A DNA stretch of 64,000 nt, taken from NCBI GenBank assembly GCA_900313015.1, contig OMPR01000015.1, positions 186,001 through 250,000 on the forward strand, in the 5' to 3' direction. The DNA comes from Rhodobacteraceae bacterium EL53 (lineage in GTDB: Bacteria > Pseudomonadota > Alphaproteobacteria > Rhodobacterales > Rhodobacteraceae). Below the pieces are notes generated by a model. That model saw only the letters and a program-made list of their open reading frames with translations. It did not search any database and was not told the origin of the DNA. Of this stretch, positions 55,959-64,000 are shown in pieces. The translations under genes and the position numbers were made by a program. Position 1 is the first letter of the stretch, and each line of letters opens with the position of its first letter.

Positions 55959-56569
55959 GTGCTTTGGCGAGACAAGACTACAAGATGTCATTTAGCACCG
56001 GCGGGCTCTTCCTGAACGAAAGCTTAGAAGTCGCGCGTTTGCATGAAGACGGTGAACCTTGGGAAGACACAATTCTCAGAGCCATGGAGGAAGGCACTAC
56101 CAGCCTGCCGAAATCAGCGTCGAACCGTCGATCGTTGCGCGAGATTTCTAATCGTCTGCTTACTCTCACGAATGCGGAACGCGCTTACCTTTTGGAAGAA
56201 GCGGGCCGCGCCGAGCAACAGGCGCTGTTGTGGATCGCAACATGCCGGGCATATCGTTTCGTTCGTGAATTTGCAGTGGAAGTGGTGAGAGAGCGATACC
56301 TGTCTTACCAACTCGATCTACCGCTCGAAAGCTTTGACATTCTTTTTGAGGCAAAAGCTGAATGGGATGAAGGACTGGCCGGATTAAGTCGGTCAACCCG
56401 CCTGAAACTTCGTCAAATCATGTTTCGCATGATGCGTGAGGCCGGAATCATTTCAGAAGATGACCGCATTCAAACTGCGATTGTTTCCACACGTTTGAAA
56501 CGCATGATTGAAGACCACAACCCCGGCGAACTGGCCATGTTCCCCAGCGTTCCGGTCGAGGGAGCTTAA
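55955..56569 (+). CDS. brxA: BREX protein BrxA (DUF1819)
   Basis: 204 residues, the normal BrxA size. The N-terminus MSFSTGGLFLNESLEVARL and the all-helical body with SLREISNRLLTLTNAERAYLLE are characteristic of DUF1819. BrxA is a small DNA-binding helical protein required in type 1 BREX for phage restriction. It is coupled to brxR by a four-base overlap, and brxB begins one base after its stop. Confidence 0.9.
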   Translation: MSALARQDYKMSFSTGGLFLNESLEVARLHEDGEPWEDTILRAMEEGTTSLPKSASNRRSLREISNRLLTLTNAERAYLLEEAGRAEQQALLWIATCRAYRFVREFAVEVVRERYLSYQLDLPLESFDILFEAKAEWDEGLAGLSRSTRLKLRQIMFRMMREAGIISEDDRIQTAIVSTRLKRMIEDHNPGELAMFPSVPVEGA

Positions 56570-56570
56570 T

Positions 56571-57173
56571 TTGAAACGAGAACTAAACCGGAGAGAACGG
56601 GCCGAGCACCTCTATCGCGTTATCACCAGTGAACGCTTCCTGACCAAACAAGGCCTAGGGAATGAAGTGCCATTTTTTATCTACCCCTTTCCCGCCGAGG
56701 AAGGGCTAACCATGGTTGAGGATCGCGAAGATCTTGTGACCCGAATTCAGCACTCCGGCACTCGAGTGTTGGACCTGAACCTCTACAATCTCGCGCTAGA
56801 CATACTTTCAGAACGCGGGATCGTAGAGCAGGTTCTCGAAATTGAGGCCGACAGTAGCAAGGGCGAGATCAAGGAACTTCTACAAGGCGTCTTGGACCCA
56901 CAAGCTCACCTGATCCCGCATATTGGCCAAGCGATCCAAGCGACCCCACATGACGTCATTTTCTTGTCAGGCGTCGGTGAAGTATACCCTTACATCCGCT
57001 CTCACAACGTGCTGAACAACCTACAAAGCACTGCGAAAGAAGCACCAACCGTTCTCTTCTTCCCAGGAAGCTATACCCATGCTTTGGCGACTGGCGCGTC
57101 ATTGGATCTCTTTGGTCAGCTTCATGACGACAAGTATTACCGCGCCTTCAACATTCTGAATTACGAGGTCTAA
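56571..57173 (+). CDS. brxB: BREX protein BrxB (DUF1788)
   Basis: 200 residues from a TTG at 56571, one base after the brxA stop. A longer ATG frame from 56508 lies inside brxA and is less likely. The sequence RAEHLYRVITSERFLTKQGLGNEVPFFIYPF and VIFLSGVGEVYPYIRSHNVLNNL match DUF1788. BrxB is a core, structurally simple BREX component of unresolved biochemical role. brxC begins four bases after its stop. Confidence 0.9.
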   Translation: MKRELNRRERAEHLYRVITSERFLTKQGLGNEVPFFIYPFPAEEGLTMVEDREDLVTRIQHSGTRVLDLNLYNLALDILSERGIVEQVLEIEADSSKGEIKELLQGVLDPQAHLIPHIGQAIQATPHDVIFLSGVGEVYPYIRSHNVLNNLQSTAKEAPTVLFFPGSYTHALATGASLDLFGQLHDDKYYRAFNILNYEV

Positions 57174-57177
57174 GCCC

Positions 57178-60100
57178 ATGGCCCAACTGCTAAAAGACAT
57201 TTTTGAGAAACCCGTTGATCGCGCCATTGACGGCGTCATCAAGGCCGACGACGAGGCAAGCCTTCGCATCGAGCTCGACGAGTACGTCATCACAGGGGAG
57301 ATCGGCCAACGGCTTGAGCAGTTCCTCGAAGCATACAACAACTATGACACTTCAAATGGCGTCTGGATCTCTGGATTCTTTGGCTCTGGTAAGTCGCACT
57401 TGCTGAAGATGCTGGCTCTTTTGCTTGAAAATCGTGAGGTCGACGGCAAAACCGCTCACGAGATCTTTGCCGAAAAACTCAAAGGCGAGCCAATGCTGGC
57501 AGGCGCACTCAACAAGGCAGTTTCCATCCCGTCGAAATCGATCTTGTTCAATATCGACCAGAAGGCAGATGTGATCTCGAAAACGGATGTAGACGCGCTT
57601 CTATCTGTCTTCCAAAAGGTCTTTGACGAAGCCTGCGGATTCTATGGCAAACAGCCCCATATCGCGCAATTCGAACGCGACTTGCAGGGGCGTGGGCAAT
57701 TCGAGGCATTCAAAGAAGCTTTTCGAAGCGCTGCGGGGAAAGACTGGGAACGCGGCCGAGAGCAGGCGCTGCTCGAAGCCAAGAATATTGCGACAGCGTT
57801 TGCTGCAGTAACCGGTGGTGACCCTTTAGATGCAAAAGACATTCTGAGCCAATACCGGAAGGACACACGTGTCTCGATTGAGGACTTCGCTGGCACAGTC
57901 AAAGCTTGGATCGATGACCAGCCCAAGGGCTTTCGGCTCAACTTCTTCGTTGACGAAGTCGGCCAGTATATTGCTGACAATATAAAGCTCATGACCAACC
58001 TGCAAACCATTGCCGAGAGTCTTAACACCAAATGCAAAGGGCGGGCTTGGATCATAGTAACTGCGCAACAAGATATGGCGTCGGTTATCGGCGACATGAC
58101 GCAACAGCAAGAGAATGACTTCTCCAAAATCCAGGCCCGCTTCAGCAACCGCATGCCGCTGAACTCGGCCGATGTCGCCGAAGTAATCCAGCGCCGCCTG
58201 CTCGCCAAGACGTCGGAAGGGCAAGTGACGCTTGGCAACCTTCATGACCGCGAAGAAAACAACCTCAAGACCCTATTCGATTTTGCTGACGGGTCGATGA
58301 AGCTCAAAAACTACCGGGATCGCGACCACTTCATCTCAAGCTATCCGTTCCCCCCCTATCAGTATGACCTCTTTCAAATGGCGATCACGTCTTTGTCGGA
58401 GCACAACGCATTTGAAGGCAAACACAGCTCGGTCGGCGAACGGTCGATGCTGGGCGTTTTCCAAGAGGTCTCGAAGAAGCTGAAAGACAAAGAAGTCGGA
58501 GGGTTGGCCACTTTCGATCTCATGTTCGAAGGGATCCGCACCGCGCTGAAATCTTCGGTTCAACAGAGTATTCAGATTGCCGAAAAAAACCTGGACGATC
58601 CTTTTGCCGTTCGGGTTTTGAAATCCTTGTTCCTCGTCAAATACGTCAAAGGCTTCAAACCGTCAGTTCGAAACATCGGAATTCTGCTCCTGTCAGAGTT
58701 TGAGGCGGACCAGACGAGCCAACGCCGCAAGATCGAGGAAGCATTGAGCCGTCTGGAAAGGGAAACCTACATCCAGCGGAACGGTGAGGTCTATGAGTTC
58801 CTTACCAATGAGGAAAAGGATGTCGAAGCGGAAATCAAAGCCCTCGACATCGATCCCTCTGAGCTCTCGAAGGAACTAGAAACCCTCGCATTCGATACGA
58901 TTCTGCGTCACCGCAAGATCAAGCATCTCGCCACGAATAGCGAATACGCCTTCACTCGAAAGTTGGATGATCACGCGGTTGGACGCGAGTACGAACTGGC
59001 AATCAATCTCGTTTCGCCCCTCAGCGACGAGGTTGAGAGCCCCGATGGCATTCGAATGAAAACCATGTCTCGGGAAGAGCTCGCGGTTGCCATGAAACCA
59101 GATGCCAATTTCGTCCGCGACCTGATCCTGTTCAAGCAAACAGACAAGTTCATCCGCCAGTCCCGCAGCGGTTCCCCGCAGCCAGGCCGCGACCGTATCG
59201 TCGCAGAAAAAGGCGAACAAAACGGCCGCCGCGCAAAAGACCTTGAAATGCGGATCCGTAAGTTGATGGGAAGCGCCCGGCTTTTCGTCAGGGGTGACGA
59301 ATTGGAGATCGGTGGAGAGGATGCTCAAGAGCGCATCAGCAAGGCGTTCCAGTCCCTAGTCGACAAAGTCTACACCAATCTCCCGATGCTGCGCGGCGTC
59401 AGCTATACCGAGGCCGATATCAACAAAGCGGTACAGTCCGAAAGCGGGCTCTTCGGTTCTGACGGCACAGGTATCAACGAAGCCGAACAAGACGTCCTCA
59501 GCTTCATCAACGCGCAGGCACGCAACGGGGTAAAGGTCTCCGTCAAATATCTGGCTGATCGGTTCACATCCAAACCCTACGGTTGGCCAGTAACCGGAAT
59601 CCTTTGCATTGCAGGCAGCTTGGTCGCCAAAGGAAAAATTGAAGCGCGCGTCGACAGCGCCATCAAGGAGGGGTTGGATCTTGCCAAGGCGTTGAACAAC
59701 AGCCACGCGCTTCCGAACATACTATTGACCCCTCAGACGGAATTCTCCGCTGCAGAAATTCGTCGGGCGAAAGAACTTTATCAGGAACTCTTTGCGCACC
59801 CCTCATCAGGAACTGATGCGCGGGGTTTGGGTGCGGAATGGGCTACAAGTATTGATGAGCTCGAAGCAGAGGTAGACACTCTTGTTCGCCAGTCGCACCG
59901 CTACCCTTTCTTGACCGCGCTCGAGCCGTTCCATGAACTGCTGCGGGGCATGAAGGACAAACCGGCGAACTGGTATATTTCCGACGCGCCCAAGCGCGAG
60001 GATGACCTTCTGAACGCGAAAGAGGATATCCTGGACAAGGTGAAATCCTTCATGGGGGGTGCACAAAAAGGTATCTACGACGACGCCCGCGATATGCTCG

Positions 60101-60696
60101 CCAGCCAATCTGCCAACATCGACTATGTCGATCCTGATGCTGGGGCGAAGCTGCGCGCTGCATTGCAGGATTCGGGCTGCTTTAAGGGGTCATCGATCCA
60201 GAACCTTAAATCCGACCTGTTTGATTTGAAAAACAAGGTCGAACTCAAGTTGCTTGAAGAACGCAAAGCCGTCATCGCAGAGGTCGAAGACGTCTCAGCT
60301 AAAATCGCACAAATGCCTGACTTCCAGGCGCTTGACACGGACAAACAGGCCCGCATCACCGCCCGCATCGAGAGCCACAAGGCGGGTCTCGACACGGTCA
60401 CGCTGATCCCTGTGCTGCGCGACCGTGCGAATGGCGCGCGCACCAACCTGCTGTCGGACGTTGTCACCGAACTCGACCGCCTCGCGCGACCGGCACCACC
60501 ACCCGAACCGCAGCCCGGCATGTCGGACCGGCCAGCGCCCGCACCGCAACCTCCGACAACGGTCCTCGCCTCTCAGCTGAAGGTCGCAGCCCCTAAAACG
60601 CTGCTGATCGATGAGGCTGACGTCGACCAATACCTTGAAGAAATGAAAAAGACCCTGCTGGCAGAAATCCGCGCGGGCAAGAAAGTGATCGTCTAA
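57178..60696 (+). CDS. brxC: BREX P-loop ATPase BrxC
   Basis: 1172 residues, the usual size for BrxC. The AAA+-like N-terminal module has Walker A GFFGSGKS (residues 66-73, Lys72) and a probable Walker B at RLNFFVDEVGQYI. Long helical regions and a Pro-rich linker (about 1100-1130, RPAPPPEPQPG) follow before a short C-terminal tail. It is the central ATPase of type 1 BREX, needed for methylation and defence. The last base of its stop is the first base of the following ATPase start. Confidence 0.94.
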   Translation: MAQLLKDIFEKPVDRAIDGVIKADDEASLRIELDEYVITGEIGQRLEQFLEAYNNYDTSNGVWISGFFGSGKSHLLKMLALLLENREVDGKTAHEIFAEKLKGEPMLAGALNKAVSIPSKSILFNIDQKADVISKTDVDALLSVFQKVFDEACGFYGKQPHIAQFERDLQGRGQFEAFKEAFRSAAGKDWERGREQALLEAKNIATAFAAVTGGDPLDAKDILSQYRKDTRVSIEDFAGTVKAWIDDQPKGFRLNFFVDEVGQYIADNIKLMTNLQTIAESLNTKCKGRAWIIVTAQQDMASVIGDMTQQQENDFSKIQARFSNRMPLNSADVAEVIQRRLLAKTSEGQVTLGNLHDREENNLKTLFDFADGSMKLKNYRDRDHFISSYPFPPYQYDLFQMAITSLSEHNAFEGKHSSVGERSMLGVFQEVSKKLKDKEVGGLATFDLMFEGIRTALKSSVQQSIQIAEKNLDDPFAVRVLKSLFLVKYVKGFKPSVRNIGILLLSEFEADQTSQRRKIEEALSRLERETYIQRNGEVYEFLTNEEKDVEAEIKALDIDPSELSKELETLAFDTILRHRKIKHLATNSEYAFTRKLDDHAVGREYELAINLVSPLSDEVESPDGIRMKTMSREELAVAMKPDANFVRDLILFKQTDKFIRQSRSGSPQPGRDRIVAEKGEQNGRRAKDLEMRIRKLMGSARLFVRGDELEIGGEDAQERISKAFQSLVDKVYTNLPMLRGVSYTEADINKAVQSESGLFGSDGTGINEAEQDVLSFINAQARNGVKVSVKYLADRFTSKPYGWPVTGILCIAGSLVAKGKIEARVDSAIKEGLDLAKALNNSHALPNILLTPQTEFSAAEIRRAKELYQELFAHPSSGTDARGLGAEWATSIDELEAEVDTLVRQSHRYPFLTALEPFHELLRGMKDKPANWYISDAPKREDDLLNAKEDILDKVKSFMGGAQKGIYDDARDMLASQSANIDYVDPDAGAKLRAALQDSGCFKGSSIQNLKSDLFDLKNKVELKLLEERKAVIAEVEDVSAKIAQMPDFQALDTDKQARITARIESHKAGLDTVTLIPVLRDRANGARTNLLSDVVTELDRLARPAPPPEPQPGMSDRPAPAPQPPTTVLASQLKVAAPKTLLIDEADVDQYLEEMKKTLLAEIRAGKKVIV

Positions 60697-61883
60697 TGAT
60701 AGCCAATCTTGAATTCGAGAACTTCACCGCGTTCGAAAAACTGAATCTTTCACTTTCCCCTCGACTCAACGTTATTATCGGGTCAAACGGGACTGGGAAA
60801 ACGCTTCTATTAAAGGCTATCTATGGCTTAGGTCTGATCGCCGGTGGTGGATTTCCTGATCGCTCAGACGAAGGTTTTGCGGCCTCAGCATCAGGAAAAT
60901 TCCTGAGCATATTTTCAACTGAAGACGAAAAGGTGGGAACCCTCTCTTCCAAAGGGGCTCAAGCGCAAACCCGGCTGCGACTGGTGAACAGCGATGGCTC
61001 CGCAGTTGAAGTAACTTTCGGTGCGAGGTCTCAATACTTAGATTTTGCATCAGACGCCGTGAAACCCGAGTCTGCCGACACGCCTGTCTACATCCCGACC
61101 AAAGAGGTGCTTTCCTTGGTTCGTGGCATTCGCCACCCGAAACATGACCGCGCTACTGTCGAGATGATCTTCGATGATGGCTATGTGAACCTTGCTGAAC
61201 TTCTTGTGCAGCCCGGCTTCGACGAAAAATCTGATCTCCCCGAAGATCCGAGGCTATCGAATGTAATTAGCGATCTGGTTACTCTGGTGGGAGGACGCTA
61301 TCGCGCAAAAATTGACGGCGGCTTCGATTTTCAGCCTGGGCTGTATGAAGAAAAAGCCAAGTCGACGACGGACGGCGGTGAGGGAAAATCCAACGCTCAA
61401 ATCGCGAAGGCATATCAAGATTCGACTCAGACCAGATTTGTTTCGAGTGGCGTTCAGGCTTTCCCAACTGGAATGACTGCTGAAGGATACCGCAAGATCG
61501 GTGTGCTTCACCGCTTGCTATGTAACGGATCGATCAGCCCTGGCAAAACGGGGGCCCTTCTATGGGATGAGCCTGAGTCAAACTTGAATCCAAAACTGAT
61601 GAAGAAGCTGGTTCAGGTCTTATTGGAGCTTTCCCGTAACGGGCAACAAATCATTCTTGCTACCCACGATTACGTGCTTTTGAAGTGGCTAGACCTTCTT
61701 ATGGATGACGGAAAAGAAGACCATATCCGTTTCCACGCAATTTATCAGGATCCTGCCAAGCAGAAAATGAGCGTCGAAAGCGCCGACAGCTATGCGCTTA
61801 TTTCCAAGACAGCCATCTCGGACACCTTTGCTGAACTCTTCGATGAAGACATGACTCGTGCGCTCGGAGCGTCGAGCACATGA
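60696..61883 (+). CDS. ABC-type AAA ATPase inserted in the BREX operon
   Basis: 395 residues. The N-terminus LEFENFTAFEKLNLSLSPRLNVIIGSNGTGKTLLL has Walker A at residues 29-36 (Lys35). The C-terminal half has a Walker B-like ALLWDEPESNLNPKLMKKLVQVLLEL and switch His in ILATHDYVLLKWL. This is the single-polypeptide AAA_15/AAA_21 (OLD-, RloC- or AriA-like) class used in many abortive defence systems. No nuclease domain is fused; the next gene supplies one in trans, overlapping by four bases. Confidence 0.85.
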   Translation: MIANLEFENFTAFEKLNLSLSPRLNVIIGSNGTGKTLLLKAIYGLGLIAGGGFPDRSDEGFAASASGKFLSIFSTEDEKVGTLSSKGAQAQTRLRLVNSDGSAVEVTFGARSQYLDFASDAVKPESADTPVYIPTKEVLSLVRGIRHPKHDRATVEMIFDDGYVNLAELLVQPGFDEKSDLPEDPRLSNVISDLVTLVGGRYRAKIDGGFDFQPGLYEEKAKSTTDGGEGKSNAQIAKAYQDSTQTRFVSSGVQAFPTGMTAEGYRKIGVLHRLLCNGSISPGKTGALLWDEPESNLNPKLMKKLVQVLLELSRNGQQIILATHDYVLLKWLDLLMDDGKEDHIRFHAIYQDPAKQKMSVESADSYALISKTAISDTFAELFDEDMTRALGASST

Positions 61884-62431
61884 AGGTGTACAGAGCCGAG
61901 GAAAATGCTGATCTCGAGTTTTCGTTTCCAGATGAAGCGATATGGGATGAACTTGATAAACAGGGGGTGAAGCTCCCGGTTCAAATGAAATTTGTCGATC
62001 TCGTTATCGAACGAGAGAACGACATTTTGCTTGTTGAAATTAAGGATCCTTCAAACAAGAGAACTCCACCTGATGAGCAAGCGAGATATTTCAAAAGGCT
62101 TTCGGACAATTCGATTCTAACTCAAGAATTGACACCGAAGGCACGCAGTTCATATACGTTTTTGCATTTGATGGAGCGCGACACTAAACCGTTCAAATAC
62201 GTCGTTCTCATCGGTCTCGATGCCTACGATCCGGTTCAACAGAAGGCATTGCTTACAGGCTTCAAAGATCGCCTTCTAGCGGATATTCGATGCGAGACAG
62301 ACACCCCCTGGCGACGGCAACACATAGCTGATTGTGTGGTGGTGTCCGTTGATATCTGGAACAAAACATTCGCCGATTGGCCCGTAGCCCGGATTGCCGA
62401 AGCGACTAATATTGCAGAGGCCATCGACTGA
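61880..62431 (+). CDS. Small PD-(D/E)XK nuclease-like partner of the ATPase
   Basis: 183 residues, with start overlapping the ATPase stop (ATGA). The segment MKFVDLVIERENDILLVEIKD gives Asp40 and Glu53-x-Lys55 at the spacing of a PD-(D/E)XK nuclease core, preceded by a helix. The rest is alpha/beta and includes KYVVLIGLDAYD. I do not recognise a named family. By position it is the effector subunit of a two-gene ATPase/nuclease module. Its stop overlaps the pglX start by one base, so it is translated with BREX. Confidence 0.72.
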   Translation: MKVYRAEENADLEFSFPDEAIWDELDKQGVKLPVQMKFVDLVIERENDILLVEIKDPSNKRTPPDEQARYFKRLSDNSILTQELTPKARSSYTFLHLMERDTKPFKYVVLIGLDAYDPVQQKALLTGFKDRLLADIRCETDTPWRRQHIADCVVVSVDIWNKTFADWPVARIAEATNIAEAID

Positions 62432-64000
62432 TGGATACCACAAAGCTCAGAAAGTTCGCCCAATTTGCGCGGAGCACTTTGATTGATCAAGTCGCCGCAA
62501 GGATGGACGCCGTCTTGAGCGACGGCTCAAGGGCTCAACGAGAACACCCGAAGGCCTTCAAGAAACTTGAGGCATTGGTCGCCAAACATGGACCGGAGCA
62601 CGTCGTCGAAAAGGTGGCCTATATCTGGTTCAACAGGTTCACCGCCTTGCGGTACATGGATGTGAACGGTTTCTCTCCCGTTCGCGTTGTGTCTCCGTCC
62701 GTTGGTCAATTTCAACCTGAGATACTTTCGGATGCGAAATCAGGGAGTATTAACGAGCAAATCGTTTCCGACATCACCCGGCAAAAAGTCCTAAGCTTGT
62801 TGGACGGGCGTATCGACAGTCCGGACCCTCAGGGCGAGGCATACAGATTACTTGTGGTTGCGGCCTGCAACTATTGGCATGAGGCTTTGCCTTTCATGTT
62901 CGAGCGCATCGACGACTTTACTGAGCTGCTAATGCCTTCTGACCTTCAGTCCAACGCTTCGATCCTCGCCTACCTGCGTGAGGCGATGACACCTGACGTG
63001 TGTGAAGACGTGGAGATCATCGGCTGGCTCTACCAGTTCTACATTTCCGAGAAGAAGGATCAGGTCTTCGCGGGCCTCAAGAAGAACCAGAAGATCACGG
63101 CCGAGAACATCCCCGCCGCAACGCAGCTCTTCACCCCGCACTGGATCGTCAGCTATTTGGTGGAGAACTCGCTGGGGCGGCTCTGGCTGCTGAACCGGCC
63201 GCAAAGCCGTCTGGCCGAGCGGATGGACTACTACATCGCGCCGGAAGAGCCCGAGACGGACTTCCTGAAGGTCGTCAAACCCGAGGAGATCAAGATTTGC
63301 GACCCGGCCGCCGGGTCGGGTCACATGCTGACCTATGCCTTTGACCTACTCTACGCCATATACGAAGAAGAGGGGTATGACGCGACAGAGATCCCCGCGC
63401 TGATCCTGACCCATAACCTGACCGGAGTTGAGATCGACGACCGCGCGGGCGCACTGGCGGCTTTTGCGCTGGCGATGAAGGCGGCTGGCAAGCTGGGGCG
63501 GCGGCGTTTTTTGCGGATGGAGGCAAGGCCCGACATCTGCGTGTTGCAAGAGCACCGCTTCAAGATCAGTGAATTCAACGACTTTCTAGCTGAACTGGGC
63601 TGCGACCTGAATGTGGACCGGCTTGCGCAGGGCCTCACCAAAACGCCACTTATGCTCAATGAGTTTTGGCATTGTGTCAGTCGCTATCTCAAGCACGCCG
63701 AAGCATCCGGTTTTGAGAACATCGTTGAAAGCGCCACGCATGTTTTCGACGTCGCGATTGAGAGCGAGCTTGCTCTCTTTGACGAAGCGTCTCAGAACCC
63801 GTTTGTCCTGGCCCAGATTCAAGACGCTCGGTCTGAGCTCTTGTCGATTGCCGCCTCGGACAAAGCAACCACTGAACGCAAGCAGCGCGAAGCTGCCTTT
63901 AAGAAACACGCAAATTCTCCGAACATTTCCGAACGTTTAAGCGACATTGGAAAAGCCTACGCGAAGCACAAGAACGATACGACCTATCGCATGGCGCTTG
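62431..64000 (+). CDS. pglX: BREX adenine-specific DNA methyltransferase PglX (partial)
   Basis: The first 523 codons are present and the gene runs off the window. The N-terminus DTTKLRKFAQFARSTLIDQV is typical of type 1 PglX. A conserved block ITAENIPAATQLFTPHWIVSYLVENSLGRLWLLNRP leads to the SAM-binding motif DPAAGSGHM at residues 291-299; the NPPY motif must lie beyond the edge. It methylates the BREX site to mark self DNA. Hand-counted base composition changes inside the gene: about 42-50% GC before 63000, about 57-68% in 63000-63540, then about 42-48%. No stop or frameshift was found. Confidence 0.92.
   Translation, partial: MDTTKLRKFAQFARSTLIDQVAARMDAVLSDGSRAQREHPKAFKKLEALVAKHGPEHVVEKVAYIWFNRFTALRYMDVNGFSPVRVVSPSVGQFQPEILSDAKSGSINEQIVSDITRQKVLSLLDGRIDSPDPQGEAYRLLVVAACNYWHEALPFMFERIDDFTELLMPSDLQSNASILAYLREAMTPDVCEDVEIIGWLYQFYISEKKDQVFAGLKKNQKITAENIPAATQLFTPHWIVSYLVENSLGRLWLLNRPQSRLAERMDYYIAPEEPETDFLKVVKPEEIKICDPAAGSGHMLTYAFDLLYAIYEEEGYDATEIPALILTHNLTGVEIDDRAGALAAFALAMKAAGKLGRRRFLRMEARPDICVLQEHRFKISEFNDFLAELGCDLNVDRLAQGLTKTPLMLNEFWHCVSRYLKHAEASGFENIVESATHVFDVAIESELALFDEASQNPFVLAQIQDARSELLSIAASDKATTERKQREAAFKKHANSPNISERLSDIGKAYAKHKNDTTYRMAL

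Noticed and set aside
1-64000. CRISPR arrays
   Set aside because: No regularly spaced direct repeats of 24-40 bases were seen; the only regular repeat set is the three 16-bp hipBA operators.

Overview
The window looks like a chromosomal segment of an alphaproteobacterium of the Rhodobacteraceae (roseobacter type). The flanking genes fit this: a PopZ/DUF2497 protein, a DUF6280-type small protein, EF-P of the alphaproteobacterial type, cobyric acid synthase and YgfZ. Family assignments come from reading the translated sequences; no database search was run.

Positions 1-9550 are an ordinary core region: a partial membrane protein, a TIGR04283-type glycosyltransferase, ygfZ, an ABC-transporter membrane domain without an ATPase, efp, a DUF6280 protein, cobQ, a PopZ-like protein, a TolC-family outer membrane protein and a PCMT-like methyltransferase. 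The block ends at an intact tRNA-Cys(GCA) gene (9555-9628).

The 47-bp 3' part of that tRNA (9582-9628) is repeated exactly at 54334-54380, and a tyrosine recombinase (9697-10728) lies just inside the left copy. This defines an integrated genomic island of about 44.8 kb. The island backbone is at its ends. On the left are the integrase, two divergent ribbon-helix-helix proteins sharing a palindromic operator, a secreted unknown and an XRE regulator. On the right are a small unknown, a HipBA pair with three evenly spaced operators, and a replication-type winged-helix protein. No conjugation genes were seen.

The cargo (about 13.0-50.5 kb) is catabolic. It encodes three Cys-type sulfatases, a formylglycine-generating enzyme with an N-terminal export/anchor segment, two acyl-CoA ligases, three acyl-CoA dehydrogenases, a thiolase, a bifunctional hydratase/dehydrogenase, an SCP2 carrier and an enoyl-CoA hydratase. 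It also carries a phosphotransferase/ACAD/SDR trio resembling the Lva/ACAD10-11 route for 4-hydroxyacyl-CoAs, a family of large glutathione-transferase-like proteins, a tandem HCCA-isomerase-like fusion, and a TAXI TRAP transporter with a GntR regulator. Together they suggest uptake, desulfation, CoA activation and beta-oxidation of a sulfated hydrophobic or hydroxylated substrate that cannot be named from sequence. A 149-bp MITE separates two sub-clusters. Decay is visible: one GST gene has a stop at codon 4, another has lost its middle, and an anaerobic sulfatase-maturase is cut to 55 codons. A recurring TATGWCA-type motif upstream of several cargo genes may be the operator of the local TetR protein.

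Immediately right of the island (55-64 kb, running off the window) is a type 1 BREX phage-defence operon: brxR, brxA, brxB, brxC, then an unusual two-gene insert (ABC-type ATPase plus a small PD-(D/E)XK nuclease-like protein), then pglX. The insert is translationally coupled on both sides and is the best candidate here for an uncharacterised defence module. The pglX gene itself has mosaic base composition.
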